A DNA stretch of 5,260 bases from Treponema sp. (GCA_009780545.1 WQZW01000137.1:1-5260), one strand, 5' to 3'. Shown: positions 1-5,260, counted from the first letter of the stretch. Made by a program: numbers and translations. The notes: generated from the sequence alone by a model not told the origin.

Positions 1-284
1 GGCAATCTGTCCCAGCGTATGTGCTGTTCCCTAAAGCCGAAGGAGCTCATCATGGGGCCGAAGATCGCCATAAGCACGACGAAAAGCACGACGAAGACGG
101 ACAGCATCGAGGCCTTGTTTTTCGAAAAGCGCATCATCGCGTCCTTGAAAAAGCTCACCGGAGGCGCCTCGGGAATCGCGTCGGCAAGGGAGGCGCTCGT
201 GTCGTAAAATTCGAAGTCGTTTTTATTGAAGGAAAAATCTTTCAAAGCATCGTCAACAGTTTCGGAATTAGTCCCTCGATACAT
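1..284 (-). CDS. oppC: Oligopeptide ABC transporter permease OppC, N-terminal part (cut by left window edge)
   Basis: This is the start of the second inner-membrane permease subunit of an oligopeptide importer; it pairs with OppB to form the channel. About 94 codons are present and the frame is open to the window edge. The ATG at 284 follows GGGAGG (293-298) with 8 bases between, and it lies inside the last codons of oppB, so the two genes overlap by 17 bases and are probably translationally coupled. The product begins MYRGTNSETVDD, has a polar cytoplasmic region of roughly 55 residues, then a segment reading FFKDAMMRFSKNKASMLSV followed by a hydrophobic helix at about residues 60-78. A long polar N-terminus with an 'F..na..rf.kNk.a..s' stretch before TM1 is typical of OppC/DppC permeases. 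The EAA loop that contacts the ATPase would lie beyond the window. Identity rests on this N-terminus and on the order oppA-oppB-oppC. Confidence 0.9.
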   Translation of the reverse strand, partial: MYRGTNSETVDDALKDFSFNKNDFEFYDTSASLADAIPEAPPVSFFKDAMMRFSKNKASMLSVFVVLFVVLMAIFGPMMSSFGFREQHIRWDRL

Positions 285-1230
285 TTTTGCCACCTCCCAC
301 AACGATTCTGGGATCCACCACGCCGTAGCTTAGGTCGACAAGAAGCCTGGCCAAAAGCGATATCGCGGTGTACATAAGCGTGCTGCCCATGACCACGGGG
401 TAATCAAGCGCGAAAAGCGCCTCGACCATGACGCGCCCGATTCCCGGTATCGAGAAAATTTGCTCCACGACCACGGAGCCGCCGAGGATGCCCACGAAAA
501 TGCCCACGAGCATTCCCATGATCGGGATAAGCGAATTTCGCACCGCGTGGCGCAAAACGGCCTGGTGCGTCAGAAGGCCCTTGGTCTTGGCAAGGAGCAT
601 GTAGTCCGAGTTAAGCGCCTCGGTAAGTTCGGCCCGCAAATACCGCGTGATAAAGGCGATGCCGCCGAAGGACATCGCCAGAACCGGCAATATCATCGAA
701 TAAAATCTGCCCGAGTCCCAGTTTTGGGACGTGGAAAAGGTCAGGGGAAACCAGCCGAGCTTAAACGCCAGGAAATACTGCAAAAGGGACGCGAGTATAA
801 ATCCCGGAACGGAAATAAAGAGCACGACCATGGCCGACACCGCATGGTCGGTCAACGTATTTCTTTTCAACGCCGCTATTATTCCGAGCGCGAAGCCAAA
901 GGGCAAGATCAGGATATTCGACAGGAGATTCAAAATTATCGTGACGGGGAATCTTTCGGCGATGATCGCGAAAACCTCGCGCTGGGGCTGGACGATCAGG
1001 GATATGCCGAAATCGAGGCGGAGGGCGCCGGCGAGAAAATAACCGAACTGAACGATCGTGGGCTGATCCAGGTGAAAACGCCTTTCGACCACGAGGCGCA
1101 CTTCCGGTTTTAAGGAGGGGTTCGCAAAGGGGCCGCCGGGAACGGAATGTATGAGGAAGAACGTGAACAGTATTACCAAAAACAGCGCGATAAGCATAAA
1201 CCCCACGCGCTGGCAAATATATCTAAACAT
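268..1230 (-). CDS. oppB: Oligopeptide ABC transporter permease OppB
   Basis: This is an inner-membrane channel subunit of a peptide importer (BPD_transp_1 family), 320 residues, close to the family's usual 300-330. TM1 spans about residues 9-28 and is followed by the HSVPGGPF motif typical of OppB/DppB, then a periplasmic loop and further helices at about 97-120, 130-155, 178-195, 235-255 and 278-300. The EAA loop, which docks on the ATPases, is at about 204-236 (EAL...AKTKGL...HAVRNSLIP). The C-terminal YGVVDPRI is also typical. I chose the ATG at 1230 because AAGGTGG lies 7 bases upstream; a GTG two codons earlier (1236) would leave only one base after that site. The gene follows oppA after 76 bases containing a strong stem-loop, and its last 17 bases overlap oppC. 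Peptide specificity cannot be read from the permease. Confidence 0.95.
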   Translation of the reverse strand: MFRYICQRVGFMLIALFLVILFTFFLIHSVPGGPFANPSLKPEVRLVVERRFHLDQPTIVQFGYFLAGALRLDFGISLIVQPQREVFAIIAERFPVTIILNLLSNILILPFGFALGIIAALKRNTLTDHAVSAMVVLFISVPGFILASLLQYFLAFKLGWFPLTFSTSQNWDSGRFYSMILPVLAMSFGGIAFITRYLRAELTEALNSDYMLLAKTKGLLTHQAVLRHAVRNSLIPIMGMLVGIFVGILGGSVVVEQIFSIPGIGRVMVEALFALDYPVVMGSTLMYTAISLLARLLVDLSYGVVDPRIVVGGGKNVSRD

Positions 1231-1237
1231 CGGCACG

Positions 1238-1244
1238 CCACCTT
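1238..1244 (-). promoter_or_regulatory. Ribosome binding site of oppB (decides the start)
   Basis: AAGGTGG on the minus strand lies 7 bases before the ATG at 1230. It supports this start over the in-frame GTG at 1236, which would be almost on top of the site. Confidence 0.7.
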
Positions 1245-1257
1245 ACGCGGGCAAAGT

Positions 1258-1297
1258 CGTTCCCGAGGTGCGGGCTTTTGCCGGCACCTCGGGAACG
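1258..1297 (-). promoter_or_regulatory. Perfect stem-loop between oppA and oppB (likely processing, stability or partial termination element)
   Basis: The arms CGTTCCCGAGGTGC (1258-1271) and GCACCTCGGGAACG (1284-1297) are perfect 14-base reverse complements around a 12-base loop. The structure starts 9 bases after the oppA stop codon and ends 27 bases before the oppB start. On the transcribed (minus) strand it is followed by ACTTTGCCC, not a U-run, so it is not a standard intrinsic terminator. Hairpins at this place in binding-protein operons are known to protect the upstream message or to lower read-through, giving more binding protein than permease. That role is inferred here from position and structure. 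Confidence 0.8.
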
Positions 1298-1306
1298 GAA
1301 GTTCGG

Positions 1307-3166
1307 TTATCTTGTAACGACGATGCTCCGCGCCACGTTCGGTTCGATATAGGACTGCGAAACGGCGTAGCCCACGGGGTACAAAAATTCGTCAAGCAGA
1401 AGGTGAACCCTGTCCGAATAAATCACCGCGCCGTTGTTCTGGTACAGCGGAATCCAGGGCATGGCATCCATGACGATCGATTCCATCCTGGCAAGCGCGT
1501 CTATGCGGGCCGCATCGTCAAAAACAAGGTCGCCGTTGGCCGTCCTTCGCTGAAGCTCGTTGAACTCGTCGCTGTGGAACCGGTGGAGCTTGCTGGGAAA
1601 GTCGGATCTCCAAATATTGAGGCTTGACCAGGGATTCCAGGAATCCTGCCCCTGGGTTCCCCAGCCGGCCTCATGCTCGCCGGCCTCCATTTTGTCGTAG
1701 GCCGCCGTCGTCGGCATGGCCACCAGGTTCAGCCTGAACCGGTCGGCACCGAATATCCGCTCGAATTCCTCCTTAAGGAATTCGGAGGAGAGCCTTTGCT
1801 CCAGGGAAGTCTCGAAGTACATCAGTTCCATGCTGACAGGCCGGCCGCCGTTCCTTTCGTAGGCGCGGTCGAAAAGTTCCCTGGCCAGCCTTTCGTTGTA
1901 GCCGTAATCCGATCCCTGGCTGAAGTTCGCCTGCACCGCCCTGCCCTGCGGGGAATTCCGGTAGCGGATGGGGTCGCGCGCGAGATCGCCGACCCATGCG
2001 CGGCTGGAAACATAGTAGTTGGCCGGGATGAATATTTTGTAAATGTCGCGGGCAATCGTCTCCCGGTCGCAGGCGTAGAAGACCGCATGCCTGAAATCGC
2101 GGTCGTTGAGGATCAGGTTCGTCGGATGCTGCGAATTGATGTGGAAGCCCCAGACCACCGGCCCTTCGGTGCGCACCGTCCTGGGATCGTTGCTGAAGGA
2201 CTGGAAGGTGGTGGAGTTGAGCGCCATCGCGTCGATCTCGCCCAGTTCGAACATCTGCATGACGGTGTTGGGATCGGTGACGAAACGCTCCTCGATAACG
2301 TCGTAGGTGTACATGTCCGCAAGGGGAAAGTCCGGATTTTTTTCCCAGACGAAGTACTGATCGCGCGCCCATTCCGCAAGGATGAAGGCCCCGCTCTGCG
2401 CGAGGTCCTCGAGGCCCAGGCCGTAGGTGTTCTGCGTCCTGTCCGCATTGAAGCGCGCCTCGTACATGGCCGGATCCACGGCGGCAAGGGCCGCCATGGA
2501 CGAGAACGTGGAGATGACGTCGATTTCCTTGGTGGGATTTTCCAGGGTAAAGCGCAGGGTGTAGTCGTCGAGAACCTCGATGCCCACCTCCTCCCAGGTA
2601 ACGGGATTTGCCGAGGGGGTGATGTTTTCAGGCGACCAGTTCGGCTCGCCGGGCCCGCCGGCTATGGCGAGGTAGTCCTCCATACTGAGCTGCAAAAAAT
2701 ACGCACGCGCCCCGACCACGCTGAAGGTGTCGAAAAGGGAACCCGCCTGCGGACTCGCCAGACGCGGGTCCAGGAGCATCCTCCAGGAATAGTCGTAGGT
2801 ACGCGCGTTGATGGGCGTGCCGTTGGTGAAGGCCAGATCCTTGCGCAGGGTGATCGTCCAGACCGTCCAATCGTCGTTGGGCACGGGGAGATCCGCCGCG
2901 AAGCCCGGGAAGTAACGCACGTTTTCTATTTCCTTGTCGTAGAACATGTAGTAAAAGCTGCCCTGGTTCATGGTCAGGGCAACCCGGACCGGGTCGAAGG
3001 TAAACTGGTGCGGCGCGAGGGAAGGAATCGACGCGCCGTTGGTCAGCCTGTAAACGACCGGCGCGTCGCCGCCCGCACCGCCCGAGGAATCTCCGCCCGA
3101 GCATGCGGAGATAAAGCCGGCCGCCAAAATCGCGGCCAGCGCCGGCAAAACGAAAAGCTTTTTCAT
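1307..3166 (-). CDS. oppA: Oligopeptide-binding lipoprotein OppA (SBP family 5)
   Basis: This is the extracytoplasmic substrate-binding protein of a peptide ABC importer, 619 residues as called; E. coli OppA is about 543. The N-terminus MKKLFVLPAL... is a lipoprotein signal peptide with lipobox ISAC, giving a lipidated Cys22, followed by a Gly/Ser-rich linker (23-34). The SBP_bac_5 fold then runs to about residue 590. Landmarks are SIPSLAP (47-52), the family signature from W103 to P134 (W.itLRkDl.ftNGtPinA...YSWRmlLDP), QSGAFIL (257-263), and RDFRHAVFYACDRETIARD (356-374). GWGTQGQDSWNP (501-512) is likely near the pocket; its Asp508 may match the Asp of E. coli OppA that holds the peptide N-terminus, which is inference. 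I chose the ATG at 3166 because GGAGG (3172-3176) is 5 bases upstream and the signal peptide begins there; the frame extends to 3310 without homology. It is first in the operon, upstream of oppB and oppC. Confidence 0.95.
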   Translation of the reverse strand: MKKLFVLPALAAILAAGFISACSGGDSSGGAGGDAPVVYRLTNGASIPSLAPHQFTFDPVRVALTMNQGSFYYMFYDKEIENVRYFPGFAADLPVPNDDWTVWTITLRKDLAFTNGTPINARTYDYSWRMLLDPRLASPQAGSLFDTFSVVGARAYFLQLSMEDYLAIAGGPGEPNWSPENITPSANPVTWEEVGIEVLDDYTLRFTLENPTKEIDVISTFSSMAALAAVDPAMYEARFNADRTQNTYGLGLEDLAQSGAFILAEWARDQYFVWEKNPDFPLADMYTYDVIEERFVTDPNTVMQMFELGEIDAMALNSTTFQSFSNDPRTVRTEGPVVWGFHINSQHPTNLILNDRDFRHAVFYACDRETIARDIYKIFIPANYYVSSRAWVGDLARDPIRYRNSPQGRAVQANFSQGSDYGYNERLARELFDRAYERNGGRPVSMELMYFETSLEQRLSSEFLKEEFERIFGADRFRLNLVAMPTTAAYDKMEAGEHEAGWGTQGQDSWNPWSSLNIWRSDFPSKLHRFHSDEFNELQRRTANGDLVFDDAARIDALARMESIVMDAMPWIPLYQNNGAVIYSDRVHLLLDEFLYPVGYAVSQSYIEPNVARSIVVTR

Positions 3167-3171
3167 ACGAA

Positions 3172-3176
3172 CCTCC
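3172..3176 (-). promoter_or_regulatory. Ribosome binding site of oppA (decides the start)
   Basis: GGAGG on the minus strand ends 5 bases before the ATG at 3166. It fixes the start at the lipoprotein signal peptide and argues against the 48-codon upstream extension. Confidence 0.8.
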
Positions 3177-3242
3177 ACGGCCCCCACCGTAAATCCACGG
3201 GGAGCGTTCAAGACTTCCCGCCTCCAGCGACAGGATACGGAC

Positions 3243-3251
3243 AGTCTACCA
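3243..3251 (-). promoter_or_regulatory. Candidate extended -10 promoter element of the opp operon
   Basis: On the minus strand TGG-TAGACT reads as an extended -10 element (TGN before a hexamer matching TATAAT at 4 of 6 positions). It lies about 77 bases upstream of the oppA start, which would give a leader of roughly 70 bases. No good -35 hexamer is seen at 16-18 bases. The same TGN-TAGACTG string occurs at a similar distance upstream of the FKBP gene, which raises its credibility a little. Confidence 0.35.
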
Positions 3252-3280
3252 TGACTTCGGACAAAACGCCATACATGCGC

Positions 3281-3324
3281 CGACGCAAACCGCGGGAATC
3301 GATTTTGCAATCGCCGGCGCGTCG
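3281..3324. other. Nested inverted repeat in the oppA/phoU divergent control region
   Basis: An outer pair CGACGC (3281-3286) and GCGTCG (3319-3324) encloses an inner pair CGATT (3300-3304) and AATCG (3309-3313) with a 4-base loop. It sits between the oppA candidate promoter and the phoU promoter, where a regulator of either gene could bind. The arms are short and partly expected by chance at this base composition. No gene is seen in the 296-base stretch 3167-3462 that holds it. Confidence 0.25.
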
Positions 3325-3388
3325 AAGCAATCCATGGCCGATACGCCGGGACGTTTCCGCTCGGTCCGACAAATTTTTGGCCGGCATA

Positions 3389-3417
3389 TTGCCCCTTTTC
3401 CCGAAAAGGCGTATAGT
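3389..3417 (+). promoter_or_regulatory. Sigma70-like promoter of phoU
   Basis: TTGCCC (3389-3394) and TATAGT (3412-3417) are separated by exactly 17 bases. The -35 matches TTGACA at 4 of 6 positions and the -10 matches TATAAT at 5 of 6. A start of transcription near 3424 would leave a leader of about 40 bases before the phoU ATG. I see no convincing Pho box, so phosphate control through PhoB is not evident from sequence. Confidence 0.6.
3393..3410. promoter_or_regulatory. Palindrome inside the phoU promoter spacer (possible operator)
   Basis: CCTTTTC and GAAAAGG (3394-3400 and 3403-3409) are perfect inverted 7-base arms separated by two bases. The palindrome fills most of the gap between the -35 and -10 hexamers, a place where a bound repressor or spacer-distorting activator would control transcription directly. 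It could also arise by chance; no second copy was noticed upstream of the other genes. Confidence 0.4.
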
Positions 3418-3462
3418 GGGGAGAATGACTCCGTCCGGAGGGCGGGTTCGGAAGGGGATGCG

Positions 3463-4122
3463 ATGACGATTCGGAGCGGGCTTCTTGAGCGGTTGGACGG
3501 GCTCAGGCGGGATATAGTTACCATGGCGGAGAAGGTCGACGAGGACCTGGGAAAGGCGCTGGCCGCGCTCCGCACCAATGACGGGGAGCTGGCCAAGGAG
3601 GTCAAGGCCGGGGACGAGGTGGTCAACGCCCTGCAGCTGAAGATCGAGGACGAGGCCGCCATCATCATCGCCACCCAGCAGCCGGTGGCCCGGAACCTGC
3701 GGGAACTGGTTACCATCCTCAAGCTCACCGGCAACCTCGAACGGGCCGGCGACTATGCGGTGCATCTTGCCAAGACTGCCCAGAAGTTCGCCGACGGCCA
3801 GCCCTTCCATTCGATGGAACGCCTGGAACGCATGGCCGAGGTCGGCCGGGAGATGATATCCATGGCGATACGGGCCTTCATCGACCAGGACGCCGACGCG
3901 GCGCGGACGGCGGCGGCCCTCGACGACAGGATAGACGCCGACCACAAGGCCAACATCGAGGAGGTGCTCGACCTGATGAAGGGAAACCCCAAGCTGGTCA
4001 AGAAGGCCTACCGTCTGATCAATACCTCCAGCCACCTGGAAAGGCTCGGCGACCACGTTACCAACATCTGCGAGGGCATCATCTACATGGTCGAGGGCAA
4101 GCACGAGGAACTCAACGAGTGA
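3463..4122 (+). CDS. phoU: Phosphate transport/signalling regulator PhoU
   Basis: PhoU is a peripheral, mostly helical protein that restrains phosphate uptake through the Pst transporter and keeps the PhoR-type sensor inactive when phosphate is plentiful. This product has 219 residues, slightly short of the common 220-240. It shows two tandem three-helix PhoU domains (about 10-110 and 120-215). Each carries the metal-binding ExxxD motif: NLERAGDYA (E93, D97) and HLERLGDHV (E193, D197). QQPVARNLRELVTILKL (72-88) is the characteristic stretch before the first motif, with Asn78 where many homologues have Asp. The ATG at 3463 follows AAGGGG (3452-3457) by 5 bases; the frame is open back to 3334, but the promoter lies inside that extension. 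No pstSCAB or phoBR gene is in view. It is divergent from oppA and convergent with the FKBP gene, so it appears to be a single-gene unit. Confidence 0.95.
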   Translation: MTIRSGLLERLDGLRRDIVTMAEKVDEDLGKALAALRTNDGELAKEVKAGDEVVNALQLKIEDEAAIIIATQQPVARNLRELVTILKLTGNLERAGDYAVHLAKTAQKFADGQPFHSMERLERMAEVGREMISMAIRAFIDQDADAARTAAALDDRIDADHKANIEEVLDLMKGNPKLVKKAYRLINTSSHLERLGDHVTNICEGIIYMVEGKHEELNE

Positions 4123-4148
4123 TCCAAACTACCTAAGGTAATTTGGAT
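4122..4148. terminator. Stem-loop directly after phoU (possible bidirectional terminator)
   Basis: ATCCAAA-C-TACC (4122-4133) pairs with GGTA-A-TTTGGAT (4137-4148), giving 11 base pairs with one central C/A mismatch and a 3-base TAA loop. It begins on the last base of the phoU stop codon. No T-run follows on either strand, so efficient intrinsic termination is uncertain, but its place between convergent genes suits an end-of-transcript structure for both. Confidence 0.5.
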
Positions 4149-4149
4149 A

Positions 4150-4174
4150 CGGAGATTTGCGGAACAAACCTCCG
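4150..4174. terminator. Second stem-loop between phoU and the FKBP gene
   Basis: CGGAG-A-TTTG (4150-4159) pairs with CAAA-C-CTCCG (4165-4174) around the 5-base loop CGGAA, giving 9 base pairs with one A/C mismatch. It follows the first stem-loop after a single base. It lacks a T-run. For the FKBP transcript it would be the first of the two structures met, 47 bases past the stop codon. Confidence 0.45.
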
Positions 4175-4220
4175 CGCTCGGTTGCCGGAAGGTCCCCGGG
4201 CGAATCCCCATGGCGGGCGG

Positions 4221-4910
4221 TCATTCCTCCGTTACTATGTCCAGAAGCTCGATGGTGAAGACCAGGGTGGAGTAGGGGGGGATCACCTGGCCGGCTCCCT
4301 GGGGGCCGTAGGCGAGATGCGAGGGGATGAAGAAGCGGCAGGTTCCCCCGACCCGCATCAGCTGGATGGCCTCGGCCCAGCCGGGAATCACCATGTCCAG
4401 GGGGATCGTCTCGGGAAAGCCCCGCTCGCGGGAACTGTCGAAGACGGTGCCGTCGGTGAGCATTCCCTCGTAGTGGACCAGCACGGTGCTTTCCGCGGAC
4501 GGGGTCCCGCCGTCGCCCGGAACCAGGACCATGTACTGAAGGCCGCTTTCCGTGCTGTGCATGCCCTCCAGGTCGGCGTTGGCCGCGAGGAACAGCTCCT
4601 CCCGTAGGCGGAACTCCTGCGTCTGGCGTTCGGCGGCAAGGTCGAAGGCGGCCCGGACCAGCTCCATCGCCTCCATGCCGTCCATGATCAAGCCTTCCTC
4701 GCCGTCCTGCATGGCGGAGACGAAGCCCCGGACAAATGCGGCAAAGTCCATGTCCAGCCCGCTTTCCCGCAGGTCCATGCCCACTGTCATCCCTATGGCG
4801 TAGCTTGCCCGCGCCTTCTCCCCGGTGATGTCGATGTCGTCCCGGATGCCGCTCGCCCCGACCCGGAAGGCCGCCGACAAGAGGCAGAGGGCCACCACGA
4901 ATTGCTTCAT
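4221..4910 (-). CDS. Exported FKBP-type peptidyl-prolyl cis-trans isomerase (FkpA/Mip-like)
   Basis: This enzyme interconverts cis and trans X-Pro bonds and assists folding outside the cytoplasm. The product has 229 residues. A signal peptide (MKQFVVALCLLSAAF) probably ends at VGA-S, after residue 19. An FKBP_N-like helical dimerisation region follows at about 30-110 (ASYAIGMTVGMDLRESGL at 35-52). The FKBP catalytic domain is at about 125-225. Residues lining the FKBP12 active site are all matched: Y147, F157, D158, R163, V174, I175, W178, Y201, I210 and F218, so it should be active. I chose the ATG at 4910 because GGAGG (4916-4920) lies 5 bases upstream and the signal peptide starts there; the frame extends to 4988 without such support. 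It is convergent with phoU and appears to be monocistronic. The early Cys9 is not in a good lipobox, so a lipoprotein is less likely. I leave the symbol blank because fkpA, mip and fklB cannot be separated here. Confidence 0.93.
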   Translation of the reverse strand: MKQFVVALCLLSAAFRVGASGIRDDIDITGEKARASYAIGMTVGMDLRESGLDMDFAAFVRGFVSAMQDGEEGLIMDGMEAMELVRAAFDLAAERQTQEFRLREELFLAANADLEGMHSTESGLQYMVLVPGDGGTPSAESTVLVHYEGMLTDGTVFDSSRERGFPETIPLDMVIPGWAEAIQLMRVGGTCRFFIPSHLAYGPQGAGQVIPPYSTLVFTIELLDIVTEE

Positions 4911-4915
4911 CTTTT

Positions 4916-4920
4916 CCTCC
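4916..4920 (-). promoter_or_regulatory. Ribosome binding site of the FKBP gene (decides the start)
   Basis: GGAGG on the minus strand lies 5 bases before the ATG at 4910. It supports MKQF... as the N-terminus; the ATG four codons upstream would place this site inside the coding sequence. Confidence 0.75.
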
Positions 4921-4978
4921 ATTAATCTGGCCGCCGTCCCGACCGTGGGCGGACCCGAAAGGCGGGCGGCGTTCCCCC

Positions 4979-4987
4979 AGTCTAGCA
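4979..4987 (-). promoter_or_regulatory. Candidate extended -10 promoter element of the FKBP gene
   Basis: On the minus strand TGC-TAGACT reads as an extended -10 element about 69 bases before the FKBP start. A weak -35 candidate, TATCCA, lies 17 bases further upstream (3 of 6 matches). The 11-base string ATGNTAGACTG is shared with the oppA upstream region, differing only at N. Confidence 0.35.
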
Positions 4988-5196
4988 TCTTGCGGGTTTC
5001 ATGGATAGGCGGCGGGCCCAGTCCGTTTTCGACCGTCGGACCCCGGGGGTTTGTCCGGCAATCCCCCGGCTTTGATCATCAGGATATCGTTTTCGTTTCG
5101 CGGTCCCCGCTCCGCAGGGCAGGGACGCGCCACCCTAGCAGGGCAACAGCATTTACTCAAGTGTCGCACCCCGGATTCCGTTTTTGCATTCAAAAC
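4988..5196. other. Intergenic stretch without a supported gene
   Basis: No reading frame here combines a ribosome binding site, a plausible start and a recognisable product. A 69-codon minus frame (4999-5208) starts from a GTG within the CACGGAG repeats and is rich in Cys, Pro and Arg, as shadow frames often are. The stretch holds an inverted repeat, CCGGGGG (5043-5049) with CCCCCGG (5063-5069). It is followed on the plus strand by only CTTT, so it is a poor terminator candidate. Confidence 0.5.
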
Positions 5197-5222
5197 CACG
5201 GAGGACACGGAGTTTCACGGAG
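5197..5222 (+). repeat. Three direct copies of CACGGAG at the right edge
   Basis: CACGGAG occurs at 5197-5203, 5206-5212 and 5216-5222, at steps of 9 and 10 bases. From memory, similar ACGGAG-rich tracts are scattered in many environmental bacterial genomes, often near short accessory genes such as the GxxExxY family. One plus frame through the tract stays open to the edge (TTEDTEFHGGKK..., ending LDFRHI), but it has no ATG, GTG or TTG start in the window. Its status as coding or non-coding is open. Confidence 0.6.
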
Positions 5223-5260
5223 GGAAGAAGGAGGCGGATCGGCTGGACTTCCGACATATA

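Noticed and set aside
460..1113. A 217-codon plus frame opposite oppB
   Set aside because: It is His/Arg/Lys/Glu-rich with no hydrophobic core and is antisense to a typical permease with conserved motifs.
3167..3310. N-terminal extension of OppA to an upstream start at 3310
   Set aside because: It would bury the lipoprotein signal peptide 48 residues inside the protein and bypass the well-placed GGAGG before 3166.
1673..3466. A 597-codon open frame on the plus strand opposite oppA
   Set aside because: It lies antisense to a clear OppA gene, has no ribosome binding site or recognisable domain, and its composition (many His, Val, Gly, Arg) is that of a shadow frame in G+C-rich coding sequence.
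3208..4104. A 298-codon minus frame opposite phoU
   Set aside because: It is antisense to a clear PhoU gene and also spans the phoU promoter; the product resembles no known family and is explained by codon bias of the sense strand.
4175..4210. G+C-rich stretch with GGTCCCCGGGCGAATCCCC resembling part of a tRNA T-arm
   Set aside because: No acceptor, D or anticodon arms can be formed around it; the likeness is limited to a few bases.
4911..4988. N-terminal extension of the FKBP protein to 4988
   Set aside because: It lacks a ribosome binding site, overlaps the candidate promoter and would put the signal peptide in the interior.
5043..5069. CCGGGGG/CCCCCGG hairpin as a terminator
   Set aside because: No T-run follows on the minus strand and only CTTT on the plus strand, and no identified gene ends just before it.
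4999..5208. A 69-codon minus frame upstream of the FKBP gene
   Set aside because: It starts at a GTG inside the CACGGAG repeats, has no ribosome binding site and encodes a low-complexity Cys/Pro/Arg-rich product without recognisable features.
5153..5260. A minus frame ending at 5153 that could be the 3' end of a gene entering from the right
   Set aside because: Only about 35 codons are visible, it runs through the repeat tract and its product is unrecognised, so it is not called; it remains possible and is mentioned with the repeat finding.

Overview
The window is ordinary bacterial chromosome with five protein genes in three units. A partial opp operon is on the minus strand (oppA, oppB, start of oppC). 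A single phoU gene is on the plus strand. A secreted FKBP-type prolyl isomerase is on the minus strand, convergent with phoU. The lipoprotein OppA, the exported FKBP with an FKBP_N-like domain and the moderately high G+C suggest a diderm bacterium. The style of OppA and FKBP recalls spirochaetes such as Treponema relatives, but this is an impression from the proteins and not a proven assignment.

Layout: 1-284 (-) is the N-terminal third of the permease OppC, running off the left edge. 268-1230 (-) is the permease OppB, overlapping oppC by 17 bases. 1258-1297 is a perfect stem-loop between oppA and oppB. 1307-3166 (-) is the peptide-binding lipoprotein OppA. 3167-3462 is the divergent control region, with a good sigma70-like promoter for phoU and a weaker extended -10 candidate for oppA. 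3463-4122 (+) is phoU. 4122-4174 holds two stem-loops between convergent genes. 4221-4910 (-) is the FKBP isomerase, with an extended -10 candidate at 4979-4987. 4988-5260 has no convincing gene but ends in a CACGGAG repeat cluster that may mark the edge of another gene.

OppA captures oligopeptides outside the inner membrane and passes them to the OppB-OppC channel. The ATPases OppD and OppF are probably encoded beyond the left edge. PhoU is a regulator of phosphate uptake and signalling, here without pst genes in view. The FKBP would assist protein folding outside the cytoplasm. The three units show no obvious shared pathway.

I do not see a previously undescribed system here. The points most worth checking are regulatory: the oppA-oppB hairpin, the shared TGN-TAGACTG element before oppA and the FKBP gene, the palindrome inside the phoU promoter spacer, and the repeat at the right edge.
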